From Ferrimonas marina (GTDB lineage: Bacteria > Pseudomonadota > Gammaproteobacteria > Enterobacterales > Shewanellaceae), in contig NZ_FQXG01000012.1 in NCBI RefSeq assembly GCF_900129905.1, positions 1 through 64,000 on the forward strand: a stretch of 64,000 nt of DNA, in the 5' to 3' direction. A program made the translations under genes and the position numbers. Under the pieces are notes generated by a model. It did not search any database. It had not been told where the DNA came from and saw only the letters and a list, made by a program, of their open reading frames with translations. This document shows positions 44,188 through 57,374 of the stretch, in pieces. Every line of letters begins with the position of its first letter. Within the stretch, counting starts at the first letter, position 1.

Positions 44188-44982
44188 GTGGCCAAAATCA
44201 TCGCGATAGCGAACCAGAAAGGTGGGGTTGGTAAGACCACCACCAGCATCAACCTGGCGGCGTCCATGGCGGCGACCCGACGCCGGGTGTTGCTGATCGA
44301 TCTGGATCCCCAGGGCAACGCCACCATGGGCAGTGGCATCGACAAGTACCAGGTCTCTCATACCGCCTACGACCTGCTGGTGGAGGAAACCCCCGCCAGT
44401 GAGGTGATCCAGACCGAAACCACTGGCAAATACCACCTGATCGCCGCCAACACCGATGTGACCGCGGCAGAGATCAAGCTGATGGAGGTGTTTGCCCGCG
44501 AGCTGCGCCTGCGCACCGCGCTGGAATCGATCCAGGACCAGTACGATTACATCTTTATCGACTGCCCTCCCTCGCTCAACATGTTGACCGTCAATGCCTT
44601 GGGGGCCGCCGATGGCGTGGTGATCCCGATGCAGTGCGAGTACTACGCCCTGGAGGGGCTGACCGCGCTGATGGACACCATTGGCAAGCTCAAGCAGTTG
44701 ATCAATCCCAAGCTCGAGGTGGAGGGGATCCTCCGTACCATGTACGACCCTCGCAACCGCTTGGCCAACGACGTCTCTGATCAGCTCAAGCAGCATTTCA
44801 GCGACAAGGTCTATCGCACCGTGATCCCCCGTAATGTCCGACTGGCGGAGGCGCCCAGCTTTGGTGCCCCGGCCATGTACTACGACAAGAGCAGCGCCGG
44901 CGCCAAGGCCTACCTGGCCCTGGCCGGTGAGATCCTGCGACGCCAGGAATCGGCGCGGATCACCTCGTTGGCAACCGAATAA
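44188..44982 (+). CDS. parA: chromosome partitioning ATPase ParA/Soj
   Basis: 264-residue deviant Walker ATPase: NQKGGVGKTTTSINLAA at the N-terminus, FIDCPPSLNMLTVNAL, and FGAPAMYYDKSSAGAKAYLALA C-terminally. GTG start at 44188 with TTGGAG upstream. Short form without the N-terminal HTH of plasmid ParA proteins. parB begins 16 bp later. Confidence 0.97.
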   Translation: MAKIIAIANQKGGVGKTTTSINLAASMAATRRRVLLIDLDPQGNATMGSGIDKYQVSHTAYDLLVEETPASEVIQTETTGKYHLIAANTDVTAAEIKLMEVFARELRLRTALESIQDQYDYIFIDCPPSLNMLTVNALGAADGVVIPMQCEYYALEGLTALMDTIGKLKQLINPKLEVEGILRTMYDPRNRLANDVSDQLKQHFSDKVYRTVIPRNVRLAEAPSFGAPAMYYDKSSAGAKAYLALAGEILRRQESARITSLATE

Positions 44983-44998
44983 CCTGAAGAGGACGACC

Positions 44999-45895
44999 AT
45001 GTCTCCGAAAAAACGTGGCCTGGGCAAAGGGCTGGATGCCCTGCTCGGCAGCAGCCAGGCCGTCGCGCAAGCCCCTAGCGTCGAATCCCCCAATGAACAG
45101 GACGGCGGTCTGCTCGAACTGCCGGTGGGCAGCCTGCGACCCGGTCAGTACCAGCCGCGCCGTGATATGTCCCATGAGGCGCTGGAGGAGCTGGCCGCCT
45201 CGATCAAGGCACAGGGGGTGATCCAGCCTATCGTGGTGCGTCAGCTGGCGGGCGACCGTTACGAGATCATCGCCGGTGAGCGTCGCTGGCGAGCCTCTCA
45301 GATGGCTGGCCTGGAGCGGGTGCCCTGTCTGCTTAAGCAGGTGGACGATAACGCCGTGGTGGCCATTGCCCTGATTGAGAACATCCAGCGGGAAGATCTC
45401 AATGCCATGGAAGAGGCGATCGCCCTCAAGCGTTTGACCGATGAATTTCAGCTGACCCATGCCCAGGTGGCAGAGGCAGTGGGTAAGTCCCGCACCACGG
45501 TCACTAACTTGCTGCGTCTGAACAACCTCAATGAGGAGGTGAAGACCCTGCTGGAGCATGGCGACCTGGAGATGGGCCACGCCCGTGCCCTGCTGGCGCT
45601 GGAAGGGGACGAACAGACCCTGGTGGCCCGTCAGGTGGTAGCCAAGGCACTGACCGTGCGCGATACCGAAAAGCTGATCCAGAAGCTGCAGAATCCCAAG
45701 CCGGCGGCCGAGGCCAAGGCTCAGGACCCGGACATCACTCGCCTGGCGGATCGCCTGACCCAGACCTTGGGGGCCGAGGTGGATATTCGCCATGGCAGCA
45801 AGGGCAAAGGCAAGCTCGTGATCAACTACGCAGACCTTGACCAGCTTGATGTGATCTTGCTCAAGCTCGACCCGCAATTGAACCAGCAAGACTAG
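44999..45895 (+). CDS. parB: chromosome partitioning protein ParB/Spo0J
   Basis: 298 residues. N-terminal KKRGLGKGLDALLG (ParA-activating segment), CTP-binding ParB domain with GERRWRASQMAGL and ENIQREDLNAMEEA, HTH with THAQVAEAVGKSRTTVTNLLRL, and a C-terminal dimer domain. It should load at the parS sites 11-15 kb left. The ATG at 44999 follows GAGGA; the longer frame overlaps parA. Confidence 0.97.
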   Translation: MSPKKRGLGKGLDALLGSSQAVAQAPSVESPNEQDGGLLELPVGSLRPGQYQPRRDMSHEALEELAASIKAQGVIQPIVVRQLAGDRYEIIAGERRWRASQMAGLERVPCLLKQVDDNAVVAIALIENIQREDLNAMEEAIALKRLTDEFQLTHAQVAEAVGKSRTTVTNLLRLNNLNEEVKTLLEHGDLEMGHARALLALEGDEQTLVARQVVAKALTVRDTEKLIQKLQNPKPAAEAKAQDPDITRLADRLTQTLGAEVDIRHGSKGKGKLVINYADLDQLDVILLKLDPQLNQQD

Positions 45896-45913
45896 GGGCC
45901 ATCGGCCCCTTTT
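45894..45913 (+). terminator. terminator after parB
   Basis: AGGGGCC/GGCCCCT stem with three-base loop and TTTT; the stem begins inside the parB stop codon. Confidence 0.75.
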
Positions 45914-45930
45914 CCCCCTCTCTGAGCGTT

Positions 45931-45978
45931 AAAAAAGCCATCGCTGGCTCTGGGCTTACCGGCCCAGTCGCCAGCGAT
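45931..45978. repeat. strong nested hairpin between parB and the atp operon
   Basis: Outer 9-bp helix ATCGCTGGC/GCCAGCGAT (45940-45978) and inner 6-bp helix CTGGGC/GCCCAG separated by a tiny internal loop. Preceded on the plus strand by AAAAAA (45931-45936), so on the minus strand it is a textbook terminator with a U-run. No minus-strand gene is seen to its right that would need one. The rest of 45979-46070 holds a smaller GCCCG/CGGGC hairpin only. Confidence 0.6.
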
Positions 45979-46076
45979 TTGAGCCCGCACCGGGCGTGGA
46001 AAAATCGGTTTTTGCGCCGCATCACAAAACATCGCGACTTTTCGCCTGCGCTCACGCTTAGCGGGGGTTCGTTTGG

Positions 46077-46104
46077 TTGCATCCAAACCTTAAGCCGGTA
46101 TACT
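46077..46104 (+). promoter_or_regulatory. candidate atp operon promoter
   Basis: TATACT (46099-46104) with TTGCAT (46077-46082) 16 bp upstream; -10 good, -35 weak. About 74 bp before the atpI start. Confidence 0.5.
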
Positions 46105-46177
46105 TTCGCATGCTTTTTGCGGTTAATTTTCCAGCCCTGTTGGAAGATTGCCAAAAACTGATGCGGAGCTTGAAGTA

Positions 46178-46573
46178 TTGATTAGCAAATTAGCTCGCCA
46201 GCGACGGAATGCGGCCTATCGACTGGTACTTCTGCAGTTGGCGATAACCTTGCTAATGAGTGGTTTGGGTTACGTCATCTGGGAGAAAGAGATTGCCATG
46301 CTTGTAGCCAAAGGCGGGGCAATCGCTGTTCTTCCCGGATTCATATTCGCTTTCCTGGCGTTCTCTCAAGTTGGAGGGAAGGCCGCGAAAGAGGTACTTG
46401 GTGCCTTTTTCTTCGGGGAATCGATAAAGCTGATGCTAACCATGGTGCTCTTCACCTACGTGTTTGCCGTCACTGAGCTCAGCTCACCCGCTGCGCTCTT
46501 CTTCGGTTACGTCACGGCGTTGATGGCACATTGGGCAGCACCTTTGTTTTTTTCAACAAAAACAATGAGATGA
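46178..46573 (+). CDS. atpI: ATP synthase protein I
   Basis: About 131 residues, four predicted membrane helices (LVLLQLAITLLMSGLGYVIW; GGAIAVLPGFIFAFLAF; IKLMLTMVLFTYVFAV; AALFFGYVTALMAHWAAPLFF). AtpI helps assemble the c-ring or Mg2+/Ca2+ supply. No ATG is available; TTG 46178 has GGAG nine bases upstream, while TTG 46148 would add 10 residues. First gene of atpIBEFHAGDC. Confidence 0.88.
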   Translation: MISKLARQRRNAAYRLVLLQLAITLLMSGLGYVIWEKEIAMLVAKGGAIAVLPGFIFAFLAFSQVGGKAAKEVLGAFFFGESIKLMLTMVLFTYVFAVTELSSPAALFFGYVTALMAHWAAPLFFSTKTMR

Positions 46574-47401
<828 letters not shown>

Positions 47402-47417
47402 AATTTATTTTAAATAA

Positions 47418-47663
<246 letters not shown>

Positions 47664-47735
47664 GCCGATCCCCGATCCGCTTTCACGGGTTTTGCTCCGG
47701 CAAAACTTGAATTGGATTAAAGAGGAGATGCCGTT

Positions 47736-48206
47736 GTGAACATCAACGCGACCCTACTCGGTCAGCTGATCGCCTTTATCCTCTTCGTCTGGTTCTGCAT
47801 GAAGTACGTATGGCCGCCGCTGATGGCTGCCATCGAAGAACGACAGAAGAAGATCGAAGACGGCTTGGCTAGCGCAGAGCGTGCAAGCAAGGATCTGGAC
47901 CTGGCCCAAAACAAGGCGTCAGAGAAGATCAAAGAAGCGAAAGCACAAGCAGCGGAGATCATCGAGCAGGCCAACAAGCGTGGTGGTGCTCTGGTGGAAG
48001 AGGCCAAGGCGGAAGCCGAAGCCGTTCGCGCCAAGATCATCGCCCAAGGCGAAGCTGAGATCGAAGCTGAACGAAACCGCGCCAAGGATGAACTGCGCGC
48101 CCAAGTTGCTGTTTTGGCAGTAGCGGGTGCCGAGAAGATCCTCGAGCGTACCATTGATGCTGACGCGCACAGCGACATTGTCGATAAGCTGGCTCAAGAG
48201 CTGTAA
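47736..48206 (+). CDS. atpF: ATP synthase Fo subunit b
   Basis: 156 residues: one N-terminal membrane helix ([23 protein letters not shown]) and a long Ala/Lys/Glu-rich coiled stalk. GTG start behind AGAGGAG; an ATG between them opens only a three-codon frame. Confidence 0.98.
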   Translation: MNINATLLGQLIAFILFVWFCMKYVWPPLMAAIEERQKKIEDGLASAERASKDLDLAQNKASEKIKEAKAQAAEIIEQANKRGGALVEEAKAEAEAVRAKIIAQGEAEIEAERNRAKDELRAQVAVLAVAGAEKILERTIDADAHSDIVDKLAQEL

Positions 48207-48224
48207 TACAAGGGAGAGGGCTAA

Positions 48225-48758
48225 ATGTCTGAATTGACCACCATTGCTCGCCCTTACGCCAAAGCCGCTTTCGATTTTGCGGTGGAGAAGCAGGCGGTTG
48301 ATCAGTGGGCACAGATGCTGGCCTTTTTGGCCGAAGTGGCGGTGAACGACACCGTTGCGGATCTGCTGTCCGGTCAGGTCAACCCGGAGCAACTGTCGGA
48401 GATTTTTATCAACGTCAGTGGCGAGCAACTCGACCTGCATGGCCAGAACCTGATCAAGGTAATGGCAGAAAATGGACGCCTGGTGGCGCTGCCCGCCGTT
48501 GCAACCCAGTTTGCGCTGATGCGCGACGAGTGGCTCCAGGAGGTGACTGCAGAGGTTCAATCTGCCACCGAGCTGGATGCCGAGCAACAGGCGACTATCG
48601 CAGCGTCTTTGGAAAAACGTTTGGCACGCAAAGTGAAGCTGAACTGCAGCGTGAACCCGGACCTGATCGCAGGGGTGGTCATCACCACTGGCGACATGGT
48701 TATTGACGGGTCGGTACGCGGCAAGCTCGGCCGCCTTGCCGACAAGCTGCAATCCTAA
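48225..48758 (+). CDS. atpH: ATP synthase F1 subunit delta
   Basis: 177 residues, helical N-terminal domain ([14 protein letters not shown]) and C-terminal [24 protein letters not shown]. Links the b stalk to the F1 head. Confidence 0.97.
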   Translation: MSELTTIARPYAKAAFDFAVEKQAVDQWAQMLAFLAEVAVNDTVADLLSGQVNPEQLSEIFINVSGEQLDLHGQNLIKVMAENGRLVALPAVATQFALMRDEWLQEVTAEVQSATELDAEQQATIAASLEKRLARKVKLNCSVNPDLIAGVVITTGDMVIDGSVRGKLGRLADKLQS

Positions 48759-48773
48759 TTTGGGGATTTGAGC

Positions 48774-50315
48774 ATGCAACTGAATTCCACTGAAATCAGC
48801 GAACTGATCAAGAGCCGTATTGAACAGTTCAACGTTGTCAGCGAAGCTCGTAACGAAGGTACCATCGTTTCTGTAAGCGACGGTATTGTCCGCATCCACG
48901 GCCTGGCCGATGTGATGCAGGGCGAGATGATCGAGCTGCCTGGCAACCGTTATGCCATCGCACTGAACCTGGAGCGTGACTCCGTAGGTGCTGTTGTGAT
49001 GGGTCCTTACGCCGATCTGGCGGAAGGCGTAAAAGTTAAATCCACTGGCCGTATCCTGGAAGTTCCGGTTGGCCGTGGCCTGCTGGGCCGTGTGGTAAAC
49101 ACCCTGGGTGAGCCGATCGACGGTAAGGGCCCCATCGACAACGATGGTTTCTCCCCCGTTGAGGTAATCGCCCCGGGCGTAATTGAGCGTGAAGGCGTGT
49201 CTCAGCCGGTACAGACCGGCTACAAGTCCGTTGACTCCATGATCCCGATCGGCCGTGGCCAGCGTGAGCTGATCATTGGTGACCGTCAGACAGGTAAGAC
49301 CGCGATGGCGATCGATGCGATCATCAACCAGCGCGACTCCGGCATTAAGTGTGTGTACGTAGCGATCGGCCAGAAGGCCTCCACCATCGCCAACGTAGTA
49401 CGCAAGCTGGAAGAGCACGGTGCCCTGCAAAACACCATCGTAGTTGTTGCCTCCGCTTCTGAAGCGGCTGCTCTGCAGTACCTGGCGCCCTACTCTGGTT
49501 GTTCCATGGGTGAGTACTTCCGTGACCGCGGTGAAGATTCCCTGATCGTATACGATGACCTGTCCAAGCAGGCCGTTGCCTACCGTCAGATCTCCCTGCT
49601 GCTGCGCCGCCCGCCGGGCCGTGAAGCTTTCCCGGGTGACGTTTTCTACCTCCACTCCCGTCTGCTGGAGCGTGCCTCCCGTGTGAACGCCGAGTACGTA
49701 GAGAAGTTCACCAACGGTGAAGTGAAAGGCCAAACCGGTTCTCTGACCGCTCTGCCGATCATTGAGACCCAGGCTGGTGACGTATCCGCGTTCGTACCGA
49801 CCAACGTGATCTCCATTACCGATGGTCAGATCTTCCTGGAAACCGACCTGTTTAACGCCGGCCTGCGTCCTGCGGTAAACCCCGGTATCTCTGTATCCCG
49901 TGTAGGTGGTGCAGCCCAGACCAAGATCATCAAGAAGCTGTCCGGTGGTATCCGTACCGCGCTGGCACAGTACCGCGAGCTGGCCGCCTTTGCTCAGTTC
50001 TCCTCTGACTTGGATGACGCCACCCGTGCCCAGCTGGAGCATGGTGAGCGTGTAACCGAGCTGATGAAGCAGAAGCAGTACGCGCCGATGAGCGTTGCCG
50101 AGCAGGCTGTTTCCATCTTTGCGGCTGAGAAGGGCTTCCTGAAGTCCATCGAAGTGGCCAAGATTGGTGACTTCGAAGCCGCTCTGCTCTCCTACATGAA
50201 CAGCGAGCACGCCGAGCTGATGAAGCAGATCAACGAGACCGGAAACTACAACTCCGACATCGAAGGTCAGCTGCAGTCTGCCATGGACAAGTTCGTTGCC
50301 ACCCAAACCTGGTAA
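48774..50315 (+). CDS. atpA: ATP synthase F1 subunit alpha
   Basis: 513 residues, same length as E. coli. Walker [15 protein letters not shown], and [26 protein letters not shown] 48774 preceded by TGGGGA; an in-frame TTG two codons earlier is not needed. Confidence 0.98.
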   Translation: MQLNSTEISELIKSRIEQFNVVSEARNEGTIVSVSDGIVRIHGLADVMQGEMIELPGNRYAIALNLERDSVGAVVMGPYADLAEGVKVKSTGRILEVPVGRGLLGRVVNTLGEPIDGKGPIDNDGFSPVEVIAPGVIEREGVSQPVQTGYKSVDSMIPIGRGQRELIIGDRQTGKTAMAIDAIINQRDSGIKCVYVAIGQKASTIANVVRKLEEHGALQNTIVVVASASEAAALQYLAPYSGCSMGEYFRDRGEDSLIVYDDLSKQAVAYRQISLLLRRPPGREAFPGDVFYLHSRLLERASRVNAEYVEKFTNGEVKGQTGSLTALPIIETQAGDVSAFVPTNVISITDGQIFLETDLFNAGLRPAVNPGISVSRVGGAAQTKIIKKLSGGIRTALAQYRELAAFAQFSSDLDDATRAQLEHGERVTELMKQKQYAPMSVAEQAVSIFAAEKGFLKSIEVAKIGDFEAALLSYMNSEHAELMKQINETGNYNSDIEGQLQSAMDKFVATQTW

Positions 50316-50335
50316 CAGGTCAAGGAGAGTAAGAG

Positions 50336-51199
50336 ATGGCTGTCGGCAAAGAGATCCGTACCAAGATCGCGAGTGTTCGAAACACTCAGAAGATCACTTC
50401 AGCGATGGAGATGGTGGCCGCATCTAAGATGCGTCGTGCGCAAGAGCGCATGAATGCCAGCCGTCCCTACGCTGATAGCATGCGTAAGGTGATCGGTCAC
50501 ATCGCGCAAGGCTCTCTCGAATACAAGCATCCTTACATGGTGGAGCGTGAGGTTAAGAAGGTGGGCTACATCGTAGTCTCCACCGACCGTGGCCTCTGTG
50601 GCGGTCTTAACGTCAATCTGTTCAAGCAGATGATGTTGTCCGCCACCGACTGGCAATCCAAGGGTGCCGAGGTGCAGTTCGCTGCCATCGGCTCCAAGGC
50701 TTGCCAGTTCTTCCAAGCCTTTGGCGGCGACGTAACCGCTCAGACCTCAGGCCTCGGTGATGAGCCGAGCCTGACCGATCTGATCGGTGCCGTGAAGGTG
50801 ATGCTGGATGCCTACGACGAGGGCAAGCTGGATCGTCTGTACCTGGTGTACAACCAATTTGTGAACACCATGAAGCAGGATCCGGTGATCGATCAACTGC
50901 TGCCGTTGCCGAAGATCGACACACTCGATAAAGCCCACACCTGGGATTACGTCTACGAGCCCGACGAGCCGAAGCCGCTGCTGGATAAGCTGCTGGTTCG
51001 CTACGTCGAGTCCGTGGTGTACCAGGGGGTTGTCGAGAATGTCGCGTCCGAGCAGGCCGCGCGTATGGTAGCGATGAAAGCCGCTACCGATAACGCGGGT
51101 AACCTGATCGACGATCTGCAACTGGTGTACAACAAGGCTCGTCAGGCTGCGATTACGCAGGAACTGAGCGAGATTTGTGCCGGTGCCGCAGCGGTTTAA
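50336..51199 (+). CDS. atpG: ATP synthase F1 subunit gamma
   Basis: 287 residues. Central rotor shaft: N-terminal [20 protein letters not shown] and C-terminal coiled [13 protein letters not shown] helices, Rossmann-like middle with [20 protein letters not shown] upstream. Confidence 0.98.
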   Translation: MAVGKEIRTKIASVRNTQKITSAMEMVAASKMRRAQERMNASRPYADSMRKVIGHIAQGSLEYKHPYMVEREVKKVGYIVVSTDRGLCGGLNVNLFKQMMLSATDWQSKGAEVQFAAIGSKACQFFQAFGGDVTAQTSGLGDEPSLTDLIGAVKVMLDAYDEGKLDRLYLVYNQFVNTMKQDPVIDQLLPLPKIDTLDKAHTWDYVYEPDEPKPLLDKLLVRYVESVVYQGVVENVASEQAARMVAMKAATDNAGNLIDDLQLVYNKARQAAITQELSEICAGAAAV

Positions 51200-52615
<1,416 letters not shown>

Positions 52616-52633
52616 TCTTTCCGGGAGGAAGAG

Positions 52634-53059
52634 ATGGCAATGACTGTTCACTTGGATGTCGTCAGCGCGCAAGAGAAGCTGTTCTCTGGCCTGGTAGAAA
52701 CCCTGCAAGTGACCGGCTCCGAAGGTGAGCTGGGGATCCTGCCGGGTCACGTACCTCTGTTGACTGCCATCAAGCCCGGTATGGTTCGTATCGTCAAACA
52801 GCACGGTAAAGAGGAGCTGATCTACCTGTCAGGAGGTTTCCTGGAGGTTCAGCCCGATAACGTAACCGTGATGGCTGACGTTGCCGTTCGTGCGGAAGAG
52901 ATCGACGTGGAAGCGGCCCGTGAGGCGAAGCGCGCTGCGCAAGAGCGCATCGCCAACGCCGGGGTCGACTTCGACTACGACGCAGCCATGGTTGAGCTGG
53001 AGAGAGCTCTGGCTCAGCTGCGTGTTGTCGAGACCATCCGCAAAGGACTGGGCAAGTAA
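52634..53059 (+). CDS. atpC: ATP synthase F1 subunit epsilon
   Basis: 141 residues: beta-sandwich ([25 protein letters not shown]) and two C-terminal helices that inhibit the rotor. GGGAGGAAGAG precedes the start. Last gene of the operon. Confidence 0.98.
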   Translation: MAMTVHLDVVSAQEKLFSGLVETLQVTGSEGELGILPGHVPLLTAIKPGMVRIVKQHGKEELIYLSGGFLEVQPDNVTVMADVAVRAEEIDVEAAREAKRAAQERIANAGVDFDYDAAMVELERALAQLRVVETIRKGLGK

Positions 53060-53077
53060 GCGCAAACGCTTGTCACC

Positions 53078-53106
53078 AAAAAGGCACCCTTCGGGGTGCC
53101 TTTTTT
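53078..53106 (+). terminator. terminator of the atp operon
   Basis: AAAAAGGCACCC/GGGTGCCTTTTTT stem with TTCG loop, 18 bp after atpC. Confidence 0.95.
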
Positions 53107-53148
53107 ATTGCCTGCCGTCTGGTCGCTGATCAATCCCCTCTCGCTGGG

Positions 53149-53165
53149 TATAATAACGTTCGAAA
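53149..53165 (+). promoter_or_regulatory. glmU -10 element with GTTCGAAA motif
   Basis: Perfect TATAAT (53149-53154) followed by GTTCGAAA (53158-53165), which also occurs in the operator of the downstream deoR gene at 54652. The -35 is not clear. Shared control by the DeoR protein is a guess. Confidence 0.4.
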
Positions 53166-53185
53166 TCAATCAACGAGAAAACCTG

Positions 53186-54538
53186 ATGAAACTGGAAGTG
53201 GTTATCCTCGCGGCGGGGATGGGAACCCGGATGAAATCCAAGCTGCCCAAGGTACTGCACCCGGTGGCGGGCAAGCCGATGGTTCAACATGCCATCGACG
53301 CTGCGGCGCCACTGAACCCGCAACGGACCCACCTGGTTTACGGCCACGGTGCCGACCAGTTGAAGGCCGCGCTGAGCCACAACAGTGTCCAGTGGGCGCT
53401 GCAGGCGGAGCAGCTCGGTACCGGTCACGCGGTGAACATGGCCGATTGGGATGACGACAGCACCCTGCTGGTACTCTATGGCGATGTGCCGCTGATCCAG
53501 ACCCAGACCCTGGAGCGTCTGCTGGCGGTGCAGCCTGACAACGGCATCGGCCTGCTTACCGTCACCCTGGACAACCCCACCGGCTATGGCCGCATTGTCC
53601 GCCAGCACGGCAAGGTGACCGCCATCGTTGAGCAGAAGGACGCCAATGCCGAGCAGTTGGCCATTACCGAGGTCAATACCGGTATCCTGGTGGCACCGGG
53701 CAAGGCACTGAAGCAGTGGCTGGGTAACCTCTCCAACGAGAACGCCCAGGGCGAATACTACCTCACCGATGTGATCGCCATGGCGGCCGCCGAGGGGGGA
53801 GTCGAAACCGCCCAGCCGGATTCCGCCATCGAGGTAGAGGGGGCCAACAACCGCTTGCAGTTGGCGGCGCTGGAGCGCGCCTTCCAGGCCCGTGCCGCCG
53901 AGCAGCTGATGCTGTCTGGCGTTACCCTGATCGATCCTGCCCGCTTCGACCTGCGTGGCGAGCTGACCACCGGCTCTGACATCACCATCGACGTCAATGT
54001 GGTGGTAGAGGGCAAGGTGACCATCGAGGATGATGTGCAGATTGGTGCCGGTTGTCTGCTGAAGGATTGCCATATTGGCAAGGGCAGTGTAATCAAGCCC
54101 TACACCATCGTTGAGGGCGCCTCCGTGGGTGAGGTGTGCAGTGCCGGGCCTTTTGCCCGTCTGCGTCCCGGCGCCGAGCTGGTGCACGACAGCCATATTG
54201 GCAACTTCGTCGAGATGAAGAAGGCCCGTCTTGGCCAAGGCTCCAAGGCCAACCACCTGGCCTACATCGGCGATGCCCAGGTAGGTAGCAAGGTCAACAT
54301 CGGTGCCGGCACCATCACCTGCAACTACGATGGCGCCAACAAGCACCTGACGGTGATTGAAGATGAGGTGTTTGTCGGCTCCGATACCCAGCTGGTGGCT
54401 CCGGTGACCGTGGCCAAGGGTGCCACCATTGCTGCCGGATCCACCATCACCAAGGACGTTGGCGAAGGCGAGCTGGTGCTGACCCGTACCAAGCAGCGCC
54501 ACATCAGCGGTTGGCAGCGACCGGTGAAGAAGAAATAA
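53186..54538 (+). CDS. glmU: bifunctional GlcN-1-P acetyltransferase / GlcNAc-1-P uridyltransferase
   Basis: 450 residues. N-terminal uridyltransferase ([30 protein letters not shown]) and C-terminal left-handed beta-helix acetyltransferase with [17 protein letters not shown]. Makes UDP-GlcNAc for peptidoglycan and LPS. ATG 53186 by family alignment; the frame extends upstream through the atp terminator. Confidence 0.98.
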   Translation: MKLEVVILAAGMGTRMKSKLPKVLHPVAGKPMVQHAIDAAAPLNPQRTHLVYGHGADQLKAALSHNSVQWALQAEQLGTGHAVNMADWDDDSTLLVLYGDVPLIQTQTLERLLAVQPDNGIGLLTVTLDNPTGYGRIVRQHGKVTAIVEQKDANAEQLAITEVNTGILVAPGKALKQWLGNLSNENAQGEYYLTDVIAMAAAEGGVETAQPDSAIEVEGANNRLQLAALERAFQARAAEQLMLSGVTLIDPARFDLRGELTTGSDITIDVNVVVEGKVTIEDDVQIGAGCLLKDCHIGKGSVIKPYTIVEGASVGEVCSAGPFARLRPGAELVHDSHIGNFVEMKKARLGQGSKANHLAYIGDAQVGSKVNIGAGTITCNYDGANKHLTVIEDEVFVGSDTQLVAPVTVAKGATIAAGSTITKDVGEGELVLTRTKQRHISGWQRPVKKK

Positions 54539-54542
54539 CACC

Positions 54543-54566
54543 AAGGAGGCCATAGCCTCCTTTTTT
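54543..54566 (+). terminator. terminator after glmU
   Basis: AAGGAGGC/GCCTCCTT stem with CATA loop and TTTT. Confidence 0.92.
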
Positions 54567-54611
54567 ATTGCCTCAAGTTCAGATCCTACCCGCCAATTTC
54601 GCTTCTTTGGC

Positions 54612-54660
54612 TTGATCTCTCTTGTTTTGTTTTTATACTTTCTAACTTTCGGTTCGAAAG
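54612..54660 (+). promoter_or_regulatory. promoter and operator of deoR-glmS
   Basis: TTGATC (54612-54617), 16-bp spacer, TATACT (54634-54639). Over the expected start point lies a perfect inverted repeat CTTTCG-GTT-CGAAAG (54646-54660), and ACTTTC is repeated at 54637 and 54645. TTTCG/CGAAA half-sites are typical of DeoR-family operators, so autorepression is likely. Confidence 0.65.
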
Positions 54661-54670
54661 ATAATGATTC

Positions 54671-55444
54671 ATGTCGAAACGTAACACCCAACAGCGCCGC
54701 CATAATATCGTTGCCCTGGTTAACCAGCAGGGCGAGCTTAGTGTGGACCGCCTGGCGCGGGAGTTCGCCACCTCCGAGGTCACTATTCGCAAAGACCTGG
54801 CGGCACTGGAATCCGCGGGGCTATTGCTGCGTCGCTACGGTGGCGCAGTGCCGTTGCCGACCGAGCTGGTAAGTGACGACCCGGCCCACAAGGTATCGCC
54901 CTTTAAGCAGGCCATCGGCCAGGCGGCCGCCAGCCAGATCCGCGACCACCAGCGCATCGTCATCGACAGTGGCCGCACCACCGCAGCCCTGATTGGACAG
55001 CTGGGCAGTAAGCGCGGACTGGTGGTGATGACCAACTCTCTGGACAGCGCGGAGGCGTTGCGGTCGCTGGAGCCGGAGCCCACCCTGCTGATGACCGGTG
55101 GGACCTGGGATCCTCACTCTGAATCCTTCCAGGGCCAGGTGGCGGAGCAGGTGCTGCGCTCCTACGATTTTGACCAGCTGTTTATCGGCGCCGATGGTAT
55201 TGATGTGGCAAGGGGCACCACCACCTTTAACGAGCTGTTGGGCTTGTCCCGGGTGATGGCGGAGGTCTCCCGCGAGGTCAATGTGATGGTGGAGGCGGAT
55301 AAGATCGGCCGTCGCATCCCCAACCTGGAGCTGCCCTGGGACCGGGTGACCCGATTGATTACCGACGACCGAGTAGATGACTCGGTGGTCAAACAGATTG
55401 AATCCCACGGCGTGCAGGTTATCTGCGCTGTCGTACAGCATTAA
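54671..55444 (+). CDS. DeoR-family regulator of glmS (GlmR-like)
   Basis: 257 residues. N-terminal HTH ([36 protein letters not shown], about 8-45) and C-terminal sugar-phosphate sensor ([35 protein letters not shown]). Position 16 bp before glmS and after glmU, together with the operator overlapping its own promoter, suggests control of amino-sugar synthesis by a sugar phosphate; this function is inferred from context. Confidence 0.88.
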   Translation: MSKRNTQQRRHNIVALVNQQGELSVDRLAREFATSEVTIRKDLAALESAGLLLRRYGGAVPLPTELVSDDPAHKVSPFKQAIGQAAASQIRDHQRIVIDSGRTTAALIGQLGSKRGLVVMTNSLDSAEALRSLEPEPTLLMTGGTWDPHSESFQGQVAEQVLRSYDFDQLFIGADGIDVARGTTTFNELLGLSRVMAEVSREVNVMVEADKIGRRIPNLELPWDRVTRLITDDRVDDSVVKQIESHGVQVICAVVQH

Positions 55445-55460
55445 AAGTTTAGGAGCACCT

Positions 55461-57293
55461 ATGTGTGGCATTGTTGGCGCAGTAGCGCAGCGTGATGTGG
55501 CGGAGATCCTGGTAGAGGGACTGAAGCGGCTGGAGTACCGCGGATACGACTCCGCCGGGGTAGCGATCCTGACAGCTGACGGTGAGCTGGGTCGCCTGCG
55601 TCGTCTGGGTAAAGTGCAGGAGCTGGACAACGCCCTGAACGAAACCCCGCTGGCCGGGGGCACCGGCATTGCCCATACCCGTTGGGCTACCCATGGTGAG
55701 CCGTCTGAGCGCAATGCTCACCCCCATCTCTCCAGCGACCGTGTTGCCGTGGTGCACAACGGCATCATCGAGAACCACGTTGAGCTGCGTGAGCATCTGA
55801 AAAGCGAAGGCTACACCTTCGCTTCAGATACCGACACAGAGGTGATCTGTCACCTGGTGCACCATGAACTGAAATCCCACGACACCCTGCTGGCGGCGGT
55901 TCAGGCCACAGTAAAGCAGCTGGAAGGCGCTTACGGCACCGTGGTGGTGGACCGCACCCAGCCCGAACGCCTGATCGTGGCCCGCTCTGGCAGTCCACTG
56001 GTGGTAGGCTACGGCGTGGGCGAGCACTTTGTCGCTTCCGACCAGCTGGCACTGCTGCCGGTGACCCGTCGCTTCGCCTTCCTGGAGGAGGGGGACGTGG
56101 CAGAGATCACCCGTCGTGAGGTGAACATCTTTGATGTTGATGGCAACCCGGTAACTCGCGAGGTGAAGGAGTCTGAGGTTAGCCACGATGCCGGTGACAA
56201 GGGCGAGTTCCGTCACTACATGATGAAAGAGATCCACGAGCAGCCGCTGGCGCTGCAGCGTACCCTTGATGGTCGTCTGGCCGGCGGTAAAGTGGTACCC
56301 GAGGCCTTTGGTGACAACGCCGCCGAGCTGCTGGCCAAGGTCAAGCACGTACAGATCATCGCCTGTGGCACCAGCTACCACGCCGGCATGGTTGCCCGCT
56401 ACTGGCTGGAGCAGCACGCCGGGGTCTCCTGCAACGTCGAGATCGCCTCCGAGTTCCGCTACCGCAAGTCCCATGTGTTCCCGGACAGCCTGATCGTCAC
56501 CATCTCCCAATCTGGTGAGACCGCCGATACCCTGGCCGCCCTGCGCCTGGCCAAGGAAATGGGCTACATGGCCAGCCTGACCATCTGTAACGTACCGGGC
56601 TCCTCGCTGGTGCGTGAGTCCGACATGGCCTACATGATGAAGGCCGGTGCCGAGATCGGCGTGGCCTCCACCAAGGCCTTTACCGTGCAGTTGGCGGCGC
56701 TGGCGATGCTCACCGGTGCCATCGGTACCCATAACGGCATGAGCGATGCTGCTGTTGCGGCGCTGGTCTCCAGCCTGCAGCAGCTACCGAGTAAGGTGGA
56801 GCAGGCACTGGGTCTGAACGACGCCATCGAGGCGCTGGCGGAAGATTTTGCCGATAAGAGCCATTCGCTGTTCCTGGGACGGGGTGATCAATACCCCATC
56901 GCCATGGAGGGGGCGCTGAAGCTCAAAGAGATCTCCTACATTCACGCCGAGGCCTACGCCTCTGGTGAGCTGAAGCATGGCCCCTTGGCGCTTATCGATG
57001 CCGCCATGCCGGTGATCGTGGTGGCTCCCAATAACGAACTGCTGGAGAAGCTGAAGTCCAACGTGGAGGAGGTTCGCGCTCGCGGTGGCCTGATGTACGT
57101 GTTTGCCGATGTGGACGCCCGCTTTGAAAGCGATGACACCATGAAGGTGATCCCGGTGCCGCATTGCGACGAGTTCATCGCGCCGATCATCTATACCCTG
57201 CCGCTGCAGCTGCTGTCCTACTACGTGGCGCTGATCAAGGGCACCGATGTAGACCAGCCGCGTAACCTAGCCAAGTCCGTGACCGTGGAGTAA
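55461..57293 (+). CDS. glmS: glutamine-fructose-6-phosphate aminotransferase
   Basis: 610 residues. Met-Cys start MCGIVGAV gives the N-terminal nucleophile Cys; GYDSAGVA and [12 protein letters not shown] complete the glutaminase. Two SIS isomerase domains with [13 protein letters not shown] and [13 protein letters not shown]-terminal LAKSVTVE is the universal ending. AGGAG precedes ATG. No glmS ribozyme is expected or seen in the 16-bp gap to deoR. Confidence 0.98.
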   Translation: MCGIVGAVAQRDVAEILVEGLKRLEYRGYDSAGVAILTADGELGRLRRLGKVQELDNALNETPLAGGTGIAHTRWATHGEPSERNAHPHLSSDRVAVVHNGIIENHVELREHLKSEGYTFASDTDTEVICHLVHHELKSHDTLLAAVQATVKQLEGAYGTVVVDRTQPERLIVARSGSPLVVGYGVGEHFVASDQLALLPVTRRFAFLEEGDVAEITRREVNIFDVDGNPVTREVKESEVSHDAGDKGEFRHYMMKEIHEQPLALQRTLDGRLAGGKVVPEAFGDNAAELLAKVKHVQIIACGTSYHAGMVARYWLEQHAGVSCNVEIASEFRYRKSHVFPDSLIVTISQSGETADTLAALRLAKEMGYMASLTICNVPGSSLVRESDMAYMMKAGAEIGVASTKAFTVQLAALAMLTGAIGTHNGMSDAAVAALVSSLQQLPSKVEQALGLNDAIEALAEDFADKSHSLFLGRGDQYPIAMEGALKLKEISYIHAEAYASGELKHGPLALIDAAMPVIVVAPNNELLEKLKSNVEEVRARGGLMYVFADVDARFESDDTMKVIPVPHCDEFIAPIIYTLPLQLLSYYVALIKGTDVDQPRNLAKSVTVE

Positions 57294-57310
57294 TTCCACC
57301 GGTTGGCGAT

Positions 57311-57342
57311 AAAAAAAGCGCTGCTTAGGCAGCGCTTTTTTT
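57311..57342. terminator. terminator after glmS (bidirectional)
   Basis: AGCGCTGC/GCAGCGCT stem flanked by seven A and seven T residues; serves convergent glmS and the amidotransferase gene. Confidence 0.94.
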
Positions 57343-57374
57343 GTGCCTATTCCGCGTCAGTGAGACGGAGAACG

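Noticed and set aside
47728-47739. Mini-ORF ATG-CCG-TTG-TGA just before atpF
   Set aside because: Three codons only; the GTG of atpF has a good ribosome site and matches family starts, so I see no evidence for a leader peptide.
47919-50306. 795-codon open frame antisense to atpF/atpH/atpA
   Set aside because: Crosses three real genes in antisense; composition artefact.
55445-55460. glmS ribozyme
   Set aside because: Only 16 bp separate deoR and glmS; the ribozyme needs a much longer leader and is typical of Gram-positives.
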